NCBI GenBank assembly: GCA_023411115.1
Contig: JAEYPF010000003.1
Coordinates: forward strand, 46,995 to 110,994
Length of the DNA: 64,000 nt
DNA from: Methanobacteriota archaeon
Lineage (GTDB): Archaea > Methanobacteriota > Methanobacteria > Methanobacteriales > Methanobacteriaceae
Reading direction: 5' to 3'
Below the pieces are notes generated by a model. That model was not told the origin of the DNA, did no database searches, and saw only the letters and a list, made by a program, of their open reading frames with translations. The position numbers and the translations under genes were made by a program. Shown here piece by piece: positions 54,613 to 62,079 of this stretch; the stretch's first letter is position 1; every line of letters starts with the position of its first letter.

Positions 54613-56112
54613 TTAAAATAATTTACGAATATCATTGAATTGTTCCTGCATCCATATATACACATTTCTCTCTCGAACAGTTTTTTTAAGTCCTTCAATA
54701 AGTCTTTGCCGTTCATGCTTACTCATCATAATAGCTCTATATATTGCATCGGCTGTTTGGCTGATGTCATAAGCGTTCACAACAATAGAATAATCTTTAA
54801 GCTCTTCGTAGGAACCTGCTCCATTTGACATTATTAGAACTCCGTTGTTCTCATTTACCACTGGCCCTTCTTTTGCAACGATATTCATACCGTCTACGAT
54901 TGGATTTACAAGTAAACAGTCGTAGTGTTTAAAAGCTGCGGTTACGAGGTTATAATCTGCCTTAAAAATCTGTTTAATTGGCACCCATCCATCTTTAGAA
55001 TACCTCTCATTAATTGAATCGATTATTCTGTAAGATTCATCTCTATAATCACTGTATTCCTTTATCTGCTGCCTTGTAGGCATTCCTGTTGATAAAAATA
55101 CTATTTTTCCATGAAATTCGGGGTGTTTTTGTAAAAATAGTTCATAAGCTTTAAATCCACGGATTATGTTTTTACTCAAGTCTGCCCTATCAGTTCTGTA
55201 TATTAAAAAATTATTTCCCTTGATCTTTTTAACTAGTTCCTCTTTTTTTATTACTTCAGGGCCTTTTGCATTTTCTATAAGTTTTTTATCATCAACAGAT
55301 ATAGGATAATGTTTTACAAAAATTCTGCGTCCTTCATACCATATTGTATCTGTTTTGTAATCTACTTTATCTACATAAGGTTCACAAGTATACAGAAAAT
55401 TTCTGGCATATTTTTCCAGATGAAATCCAACTACGTCATTAGATAATAGCCCCCTAATGATGGCTTCCTGCATATACTCTGGAAGAATGCTAAAATATTC
55501 AGATTGGGGCCAGGGAATATGTATAAAATGGCTTAAAAAGATATCGTCAAGTTTTTCTCGTATATAACTTGGACATGTGTATAAATGATAATCCTGAAGC
55601 ATAATCAGGGGCATTTTTTCACTTAATTTTACTTCTTCTATTATTCTTTCTGCAAACTGCTGATTTACATATACATAGCTGTCATGCCATGCTTTATGGA
55701 TATTATCATCAATTTCAGGCATATATGGTGTATTCCACATGTAATGCTGTACAAACCAGATAAGGGGATTGCTTATTACGCTGTAATAGTCTTTATATAT
55801 CTCTGGATCCACAACAACGAACAAAACACAGAAATCAAGACTGTCTTCTGGAATTGGTACCAGACACTTTTCATGCTTTCCTGCCATTATCCGATCTCCA
55901 TCGGTCATAGCACTCGCAACCCATGTTCCTTTAACACGAGTCATAAATGGAACTAGGGTAGATACAAGCCCTCCTGCGCCTCGTCTCATCTCCATTTTAC
56001 CATCTTTGATATGAAATTCAACAGGTCCTCTATTTGAGGCCACAATCAAATTTTTATCCTTTAAAAATTCTTCTATCTGTTGGTGCGTATTATTTTGTGT
56101 AATATGTATCAC
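54613..56112 (-). CDS. Trehalose-6-phosphate synthase-like GT20 glycosyltransferase (paralog 2)
   Basis: A 499-residue paralog of the neighbouring gene, clearly similar along its length: LIVASNRGPVEF, RGAGGLVSTLVPF, HIPWPQSEYFSILPEY, GLLSNDVVGFHLEKY and VNPIVDGMNIVAKEG. The tandem arrangement (123 bases apart from the other copy's end) points to duplication. The nominal GTG start lies inside an AAGTGAT element; an ATT at 56103 would be spaced like a normal start. Neither copy has a phosphatase domain and none is adjacent, so the product may be trehalose-6-phosphate processed elsewhere or a different disaccharide. Confidence 0.82.
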   Translation of the reverse strand: MIHITQNNTHQQIEEFLKDKNLIVASNRGPVEFHIKDGKMEMRRGAGGLVSTLVPFMTRVKGTWVASAMTDGDRIMAGKHEKCLVPIPEDSLDFCVLFVVVDPEIYKDYYSVISNPLIWFVQHYMWNTPYMPEIDDNIHKAWHDSYVYVNQQFAERIIEEVKLSEKMPLIMLQDYHLYTCPSYIREKLDDIFLSHFIHIPWPQSEYFSILPEYMQEAIIRGLLSNDVVGFHLEKYARNFLYTCEPYVDKVDYKTDTIWYEGRRIFVKHYPISVDDKKLIENAKGPEVIKKEELVKKIKGNNFLIYRTDRADLSKNIIRGFKAYELFLQKHPEFHGKIVFLSTGMPTRQQIKEYSDYRDESYRIIDSINERYSKDGWVPIKQIFKADYNLVTAAFKHYDCLLVNPIVDGMNIVAKEGPVVNENNGVLIMSNGAGSYEELKDYSIVVNAYDISQTADAIYRAIMMSKHERQRLIEGLKKTVRERNVYIWMQEQFNDIRKLF

Positions 56113-56442
56113 TTCGATAATAATTTTTTTATATTTATTATTATGAAGTAACAGATTTAAATTTTTTATTGCAATAAAATAAAACAGATAAAATGATTTT
56201 AATGGATAATTTTGAAAATACAGAAATTAAATGAATTAAATTTTATATTATCTCTTGATATCTTAATTAATTAATACATTAAAAGTACTATTGGAACTGC
56301 ATCAATACTTTAAATCATAAACAATAAAACTAATAATAAATATAATCAGAATTCTAGTCAATAGTTTAAATTTATTTATCTATATAATTAACAGAATAAT
56401 TCTATTAATTTTATTGAATTGAGATATGAGGCTGGTGAAATA
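56113..56442. promoter_or_regulatory. Divergent promoter region of serA and the GT20 gene
   Basis: An AT-rich gap containing TTTAAATTTATTTATC (~56365-56380), a plausible TATA region about 60-75 bases before the serA start, and AT runs suited to a minus-strand promoter. No gene was seen. Confidence 0.4.
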
Positions 56443-58023
56443 ATGGATAAAATGAAGGTAATCATAGCTGATCAAATAAATGAAAAAGGAATTAAAGACC
56501 TCGAAGAGGTAGCAGAAGTTGTAGTTGATACTTCTATTACACAGGAAGAGCTTATAAACAAAATCAAAGATTTTGATGCTATTATTGTAAGAAGCAGAAC
56601 TAAAGTAACTCGTGCCGTAATAGAAGCTGCACAAAAACTTAAAATTATAGCAAGGGCTGGTGTTGGAGTAGATAACGTTGATATGGAAGCTGCTACAGAA
56701 AAAGGAATAATGGTAGTCAACGCGCCAGAATCTACCTCTGTAACTGTTGCAGAGCATGCTATGGGACTTATACTGGCACTTACAAGGAAAATATCAATAG
56801 CAGATAAGTCAGTTAAGGAAGGAAAATGGGAAAAGAGTCGATTCATGGGAATGGAACTTAATGGAAAGACCCTTGGAATTATAGGTTTGGGAAGAATTGG
56901 AACACAGGTTTCCATAAGAGCAAAGGCATTTGGTATGGAAATTCTTGTCTATGACCCTTATGTTACTGAAGAGGCAGGGGCAGAGATTGGAGTCAGGGTT
57001 GTGGACCTTGAATACCTGCTTAAAAACTCAGATGTTATGACCATACACGTACCTCTTACCCCTGAAACAAAACATCTATTATCCAAAGATGAGTTTGAGA
57101 TAATGAAAGAAAACGCAATCATAGTAAATGCCGCAAGGGGAGGTATAATAAATGAGGATGACCTCTATGATGCACTTACAACTGGCAAAATAGCTGGTGC
57201 AGGGCTTGATGTATTTGAAAATGAGCCTCCAGAAGATAGTTCTCTTTTATCACTTGATAATGTGGTTTTAACTCCGCATATTGGGGCATCAACCAAGGAA
57301 GCGCAAAGGGATGCTGCAATAATTGTTGCAAATGAAGTTAAAAAGGTATTTATGGGCGAAGCGCCTAAAAATGTATTAAACATGCCTGTTTTAGACCCTG
57401 AAACGTTTCAAACCATTAAACCTTACGTAAAACTTTCTGAAAAACTAGCTAATTTCCTTATCCAGGCAGCAAAGGGTAATATAACTGAGGTTGATATAGC
57501 TTACTGTGGAGAATTAGCGGACTTTCCAAGAGTAGATTTAATAAGCAGAGTTGTGTTAAAAGAAATGCTAAATTCCATACTTACTGAACCTGTAAACATG
57601 ATAAATGCAGCTGCTCTTGCTAAAAATAGAGGTATCGTCATTACAGAAAGTAAAAGAAGCGAAGCAGAAGGATATAAAAGCCTTTTAAAAGTTAAAATAA
57701 AAAGCGACGAAGGCGAATTAAGTATTGAAGGTGCTGCAACAAAAGAACCAAGGATTGTAAGGATCGATGAATACTGGGTTAATGTGAAACCTGAAGGAAC
57801 CATGGTAATAGCTAGATATACAGATATTCCTGGAAGTATCGGTACAATTGGAACAAAACTTGGAGAACATGGAATAAACATAGCAAAAATGCAAGTAGGT
57901 AGGGAAGCACCTGGTGAAGAGGCAGTAATGGTTATTACAGTTGACCAGAAAGTCCCAGCAGAAGTAATTGATGAAATCAGGGCATTAGAACATGTGTATG
58001 ATGCTGTGTATGTTCAATTATAG
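56443..58023 (+). CDS. serA: D-3-phosphoglycerate dehydrogenase
   Basis: A 526-residue long-form SerA for serine biosynthesis. Order: substrate-binding domain, nucleotide domain with GLGRIG (148-153), catalytic Arg232 (NAARGGI), Glu261 (FENEPPE) and His279 (LTPHIGAST), an intervening allosteric-substrate domain (~320-450) and a C-terminal ACT domain (ARYTDIPGSIGTIGTKL…) that senses serine. ATG 56443 follows GGTGA, so the longer TTG-started frame is not used. I recall the same gene as MTH970, flanked similarly. Confidence 0.97.
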   Translation: MDKMKVIIADQINEKGIKDLEEVAEVVVDTSITQEELINKIKDFDAIIVRSRTKVTRAVIEAAQKLKIIARAGVGVDNVDMEAATEKGIMVVNAPESTSVTVAEHAMGLILALTRKISIADKSVKEGKWEKSRFMGMELNGKTLGIIGLGRIGTQVSIRAKAFGMEILVYDPYVTEEAGAEIGVRVVDLEYLLKNSDVMTIHVPLTPETKHLLSKDEFEIMKENAIIVNAARGGIINEDDLYDALTTGKIAGAGLDVFENEPPEDSSLLSLDNVVLTPHIGASTKEAQRDAAIIVANEVKKVFMGEAPKNVLNMPVLDPETFQTIKPYVKLSEKLANFLIQAAKGNITEVDIAYCGELADFPRVDLISRVVLKEMLNSILTEPVNMINAAALAKNRGIVITESKRSEAEGYKSLLKVKIKSDEGELSIEGAATKEPRIVRIDEYWVNVKPEGTMVIARYTDIPGSIGTIGTKLGEHGINIAKMQVGREAPGEEAVMVITVDQKVPAEVIDEIRALEHVYDAVYVQL

Positions 58024-58067
58024 AAAAATCTAGAAAAGAATTCAAATTTTTTCTTTTAATTTTTTAT

Positions 58068-58496
58068 TCAAATTATCCTGTAACTTGCAGGATCCCCATA
58101 GGAATCATAAGTCCGGATACTATCTCTATCGAAAGGTTCTGCAATTATAATATGGAATAATCCTCTTTTTGAAAAAAACTCTAAGTCGGCGCTGGAAGGG
58201 TTTGCACTTGGCCCTGGATGGCTGTGAACAGATCCTACTGCATTGATGGTTAAGGGTTGCATGAAGACCTGCATTACAGCACCTTCCTGGGAAGTTTCAA
58301 TGGGAAGAAAAACTAAACCTGTTATTTTAAGTATTTTATTCTTTATTCTTCCTTCTAAAAGCGCCATGAATTCGTTGGGATATGCCTCCCGGGCAATATT
58401 TATAATTTCATCTATGACTTCTTTATCAATCTGCACTTCTTCAAACTGGAATTTAGAAGTTCCAAGGAGTTTTCCAAATATACTATTAAGATTCAT
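58068..58496 (-). CDS. JAMM/MPN+ metalloprotease-like protein
   Basis: A 142-residue single-domain JAB1/MPN protein with a complete JAMM motif: Glu42 (YPNEFMALLEG), His91 and His93 (VGSVHSHPG), Ser101 and Asp104 (PSSADLEFF). JAMM enzymes remove ubiquitin-like or sulfur-carrier protein tags; archaeal versions act on SAMP-like proteins or in sulfur transfer. The partner is unknown. It is convergent with serA. Confidence 0.9.
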   Translation of the reverse strand: MNLNSIFGKLLGTSKFQFEEVQIDKEVIDEIINIAREAYPNEFMALLEGRIKNKILKITGLVFLPIETSQEGAVMQVFMQPLTINAVGSVHSHPGPSANPSSADLEFFSKRGLFHIIIAEPFDRDSIRTYDSYGDPASYRII

Positions 58497-58536
58497 TTTA
58501 TCATTTCAGCATTTTCTAACCCCCAAAAATTTCCCT

Positions 58537-58682
58537 CAAAAAATCTTCGATTTTTTGGGGCATTCGAAAATCAGAGATTTTCGATGCACTAAACACAAAG
58601 TGTTTGAGTGCTCCAAAAACTTTGGTTTTGGAGAGCTGTCAAAATTCACAGAATTTTGACGCCGCAAACACTTACGTGTTTG
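58537..58682. repeat. Cluster of six short palindromes (locus B)
   Basis: Consecutive hairpins: CAAAAAATC/GATTTTTTG (58537-58557), CGAAAATC/GATTTTCG (58565-58583), AAACAC/GTGTTT (58591-58605), CTCCAAAA/TTTTGGAG (58611-58633), GTCAAAATTC/GAATTTTGAC (58638-58660) and CAAACAC/GTGTTTG (58665-58682). Most have 3-nt loops and short GC-rich linkers (GCAT, GTGCTC, GCTG). The fifth hairpin with linkers (58635-58662) matches locus A at 4623-4650 in 27 of 28 bases. The whole gap 58497-58794 is otherwise non-coding. Confidence 0.85.
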
Positions 58683-58794
58683 TTGGCTTTAAATTTTTGA
58701 GAGTTTTGATTTTGATGATCGTTTATATTTATTTTTAACTCATAGTTCAAATCTTTATGTGAACCTCTAAAATCAGAACTTTTTTTATATATTA

Positions 58795-59511
58795 TTATAG
58801 GATCAGGTTTTCACTGAAAAATTCAGCATTGAAAATAGATAGATCATCATCAATGAAAATCTTTTTCCTGACAGATCTTACTTGTTCATCCTTAATTGGA
58901 TTGTATCCCTCAATTACGGTTTCTTTTTTGTATAGCCCTATGCCCCTTCTCTGCCATGCCGGAAGTTCAGCCAGATTTATGCCCCTTTTAAATAGAATAT
59001 CATGGAGTTGATTACTTTTTTTCTTCTTTAAAATTTCCATAGCTTCCTTTTTTGTATATTCATTTCTCAAAGTCCAGTAAGCATATCCATTGATGCAGTT
59101 TCTCCACGCCTCGTCCTGACGCTCTTTGAAGTATTCCATCACACCTTCAGGAGAAAGTGGAATTACTCTAGAATCAAATGAAACTGGTCCTTTGATTGAA
59201 CCTACATTTTTTGTAAAGCTTCCAGTGATAAAACTTGCAAAAACAGAGTCCAGTTTTTCAATTCTCCCTGCAAAGGGAATTTCAGAAAGTAAAATGTTTA
59301 TTTCATCAGAGAATGTGTAGATAAAAGCAGGGCTGAATTCTTTAAAAAAATCTTCACAGGATTTAACCATTACATCTCTAAACTGTTCATCATAAGGCTT
59401 TTTAAACTTTAGATCACGGGATAATTTAGAGAATTTTCTTCCATCGATCCTTATAACAATTTTAGATCCACAGGGAACCTTTAATCCTGAAAATATTTCA
59501 CATTCTTTCAT
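58795..59511 (-). CDS. thg1: tRNA(His) guanylyltransferase-like protein (Thg1 family)
   Basis: A 238-residue Thg1-superfamily protein: IVIRIDGRKFSKLSRDL (metal Asp23) and IYTFSDEINILL (Asp69, Glu70), then KNVGSIKGPVSFDSRVIPL and the C-terminal NQLHDILFKRGINLAELPAWQRRGIG. These enzymes add nucleotides in the 3'-5' direction; archaeal members often repair tRNA 5' ends. I recall MTH972 as the Methanothermobacter homolog, with nadX next to it as here. Confidence 0.93.
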   Translation of the reverse strand: MKECEIFSGLKVPCGSKIVIRIDGRKFSKLSRDLKFKKPYDEQFRDVMVKSCEDFFKEFSPAFIYTFSDEINILLSEIPFAGRIEKLDSVFASFITGSFTKNVGSIKGPVSFDSRVIPLSPEGVMEYFKERQDEAWRNCINGYAYWTLRNEYTKKEAMEILKKKKSNQLHDILFKRGINLAELPAWQRRGIGLYKKETVIEGYNPIKDEQVRSVRKKIFIDDDLSIFNAEFFSENLIL

Positions 59512-59542
59512 AATTACCAGATTCCTGTTTTAAAAAAATTTT

Positions 59543-59595
59543 CTATTTTTTTAATGTTCGGAAAATCATAGATTTTCCTCAATTTTAAAAAATAG
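59543..59595. repeat. Nested inverted repeat between nadX and thg1 (locus C)
   Basis: Outer arms CTATTTTTT (59543-59551) / AAAAAATAG (59587-59595) enclose an inner hairpin GAAAATC (59561-59567) - ATA - GATTTTC (59571-59577). The inner element resembles the CGAAAATC/GATTTTCG palindromes of loci A and B. It could act as a terminator for nadX or a leader hairpin for thg1. Confidence 0.6.
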
Positions 59596-59612
59596 GTTAA
59601 TTAAAGAATAAA

Positions 59613-60377
59613 TCATGTTCCTACGATGATATTCTCATTTAAACTTCTTAGAAGTTTAATTGCAGAATATGCAGCTAAAACACTTGTTTTAGGGTTCATG
59701 GAGCATCGAACATTTTTAGTAATGGTCTTAAATTCGCCAGAATCTCCTATCACATGGACTTCGTGCATATTCCTATCAACTGAAGGGTCTGCTATTATTT
59801 TAACATCAACATCTTTTCCGCAGGCAATACTGAGTGCTGCAGCCACGTTTATATTTGTAGGAAACTCTTTAACAGCCATGGAAGCTTTTCCTTCGTAGAG
59901 AACGGTTTCGCCATCAGTGGAAATTCCGAGCGATTTAGGTGGTTTGCGGGTAACAAGTGAAGCTTTAGTTATTTTTCCAATAGAAGCAGCTTTAATTCCA
60001 TCTAATCCTACAATGGCACCTGAAGGTGCGTATATTTTAGCTCCAGTTGAAGATGCAATATTTTCAAGCTTATTTTTGAGTTTAAAATCCATTAAAGCCC
60101 CAATGCTCATTATAAGAACATTTTTTCCGTGTTCTAATATTTGGGGAACGACTTTTCCAACTGCCTGGGGCGAAGCGGCTTCAATCACCAGATCGACTTT
60201 ATCCAGCATGTCCTCAATTTCAAGGACTACTGTTCCGTCAACTTGAAGGGCCAAATTTTCAGCCCTTTCAATGTCTCTATCGTAAAAAAATATTAAATCA
60301 ACGCCTAATTTGCCTTCAACTGCAAAATTGGTTATTATATTGGCTATAGCGCCGCATCCTATAATCCCAACTTTCAT
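59613..60377 (-). CDS. nadX: L-aspartate dehydrogenase
   Basis: A 254-residue enzyme: NAD(P)-binding VGIIGCGAIANII at the N-terminus, ASPQAVGKVVPQILEHGKNV, then the catalytic-domain segments APSGAIVGLDGIKAA, KEFPTNINVAAALSIACG, MHEVHVIGDSGEF and NPKTSVLAAYSAI. It oxidises L-aspartate to iminoaspartate for NAD biosynthesis. GGGAAG precedes the ATG. It lies 8 bases after the PRC-barrel gene, probably co-transcribed. I recall MTH973 as its homolog. Confidence 0.94.
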   Translation of the reverse strand: MKVGIIGCGAIANIITNFAVEGKLGVDLIFFYDRDIERAENLALQVDGTVVLEIEDMLDKVDLVIEAASPQAVGKVVPQILEHGKNVLIMSIGALMDFKLKNKLENIASSTGAKIYAPSGAIVGLDGIKAASIGKITKASLVTRKPPKSLGISTDGETVLYEGKASMAVKEFPTNINVAAALSIACGKDVDVKIIADPSVDRNMHEVHVIGDSGEFKTITKNVRCSMNPKTSVLAAYSAIKLLRSLNENIIVGT

Positions 60378-60385
60378 AAACTTCC

Positions 60386-60718
60386 CTATTTTGACATAGT
60401 TGCAGTTGCTGGTGTGGTTGATACTTCAGGGCTTATTAAAATAATATCCCCTACGGCTTGGACTCTATCGTAAGGTATGTCTATGCTACCTTCTTCTTTT
60501 AGAGGTCTGACTTCGTCAACTTCTGGAACAAAACGCATACTTGTTTTAATAACGTCTCTTATTCCAACACTTTTTACTTTATCTGGGGCCATTACTCTTG
60601 CTTTAAGGACAGATACTCTTCCTTTTTTGATGTTTAAAATTACATCCTGAACTCTTCCAACGTATTTTCCACGTGTTGTGTATACATCTAAATTATATAG
60701 GCTAGATAAATCGACCAT
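60386..60718 (-). CDS. PRC-barrel domain protein
   Basis: About 110 residues with one PRC barrel: SLYNLDVYTTRGKYVGRVQDVILNI, then KGRVSVLKARVM and the C-terminal SIDIPYDRVQAVGDIILIS. An unstructured tail (TTPATATMSK) follows. ATG 60718 with GGTGGTAA upstream is preferred over the longer frame starting 60739. It leads the nadX transcript; RNA-related roles are proposed for PRC barrels but not shown. Confidence 0.88.
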   Translation of the reverse strand: MVDLSSLYNLDVYTTRGKYVGRVQDVILNIKKGRVSVLKARVMAPDKVKSVGIRDVIKTSMRFVPEVDEVRPLKEEGSIDIPYDRVQAVGDIILISPEVSTTPATATMSK

Positions 60719-60940
60719 AGTTACCACCACATTTAACATTATAAATTTAAATTACTAAATAAGGTTTGAATCATTTATCTACTTAAATATTTCGAAAATT
60801 AGCTCAATGTTTTAAAATAAGATACATAAATGTATTATGAATTCCAAAAAACTAAATTTATAAAAATTAAAAAAAATTTTATCCGTCTCAAACATATTTT
60901 ATTATGTTTGCAGTGATTTGAATTTTGATATGGTGATTAT

Positions 60941-61660
60941 ATGTGGAATACTAGCAACGATTACAGGTTATTAATATGTGAAAAATCAGTAGATCTTTTT
61001 TTAAGAACCATAGAGGGGGCTAATTTAAGGGGAAGATGGAATAAACGAAATGTTAGGCAAATAGCCAGAGATATGATTCCTGAAATTCAATCTATGTATT
61101 ATTCCTATGTTGAACCTGCTGATTTGGCCAAAATGCCTCAAATTGAATCTTTAAAAGAAAAAGCAGAAAAAATAATTGAAAATTTAGGTGGGGAAAAGTG
61201 GTACGGTCATTTTTTAGATATGGTGAGTAAAGAGGAAAAAAGTAAATTAGAAGAAGCTATCGCTAAAATACGTTTCTTTTTAGATATAATTTTAAATGTA
61301 GATAAAAGATTAGCTCTTGGGCCTATAGATGACCCTATAGTTGCCATTGATATTAAAGTTGGGGAAATTGTAAGTGCGGGAGAGCATCCAAATGCAAATA
61401 GTCTTTTAGTTTGTAATGTTAACATCAAAAGGGCCATAACAATTGTAACCAACGATTTAGATGTTAAGGAATCTAATAGGGTTGCTGTAGCTATGCTCCC
61501 ACCAACAAGCTTTATGGGAATTACAAGTGAGGGAATGTTTTTAGGAGCAGGAGAAGGAGTTTTGAAGGATGTTGATGGAGAATTGGGAGGAATGCCCAAA
61601 GGAATTCCACTTGAAGCGTTGAATGAGGCCCGAAATTTTGTTGAGACCTTTTTGAAGTAG
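60941..61660 (+). CDS. tRNA-binding (EMAP-II/Arc1p-like OB-fold) domain protein
   Basis: A 239-residue protein. The N-terminal ~120 residues are helical (LFLRTIEGANLRGRWNKRNV…). The C-terminal OB-fold (~130-238) matches the tRNA-binding domain of MetRS/EMAP-II: AIDIKVGEIVSAGEHPNANSL, LLVCNVNIKRAITIVTNDLDV and VAVAMLPPTSFMGITSEGMF. It may assist aminoacyl-tRNA synthetases as a free cofactor. GGTGATT precedes the ATG. Confidence 0.88.
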   Translation: MWNTSNDYRLLICEKSVDLFLRTIEGANLRGRWNKRNVRQIARDMIPEIQSMYYSYVEPADLAKMPQIESLKEKAEKIIENLGGEKWYGHFLDMVSKEEKSKLEEAIAKIRFFLDIILNVDKRLALGPIDDPIVAIDIKVGEIVSAGEHPNANSLLVCNVNIKRAITIVTNDLDVKESNRVAVAMLPPTSFMGITSEGMFLGAGEGVLKDVDGELGGMPKGIPLEALNEARNFVETFLK

Positions 61661-62079
61661 AGTTTTTAAATAATTATTTAACTGATTTTTAAATTATTTT
61701 TAAGACTAAAATCGCTTTTTTTTACTTATTTTTGATTTTTTGATGTTTTTTGCCATGTTAAACTAAACGAAAAATGTATTAGTGATCAAATAATAAAAAC
61801 TGGTAGGAAGTGGATAAGTTAGTTGGGAAATCTATTTTAGTAATACTTTAATTAAACAAAGTATAACTATTTGCTAGGAATTTAAATGGTTGAATTATAT
61901 TAAAATCATCTGAAAACGAATTTAATCAATTTAAAAAATAATTTAGATAAAAAACATGACTTGAAGTATTTAAAATTTCAGTTTAATGGAAATAGAGTGA
62001 TTCACTTAACAACAGCTATTTGCAATTAGATGAACTGAATCTATGATACTACTTAAATAATACAATAGTGTTGTTCAAA
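61661..62079. other. AT-rich intergenic region
   Basis: Non-coding gap before the histidine kinase gene. TATA-like runs occur around 61968-61976 (TATTTAAAA). No structured element or gene was recognised. Confidence 0.45.

Noticed and set aside
56472..56915. 147-codon minus-strand frame inside serA
   Set aside because: It is antisense to a conserved enzyme and its composition is that of a shadow frame.
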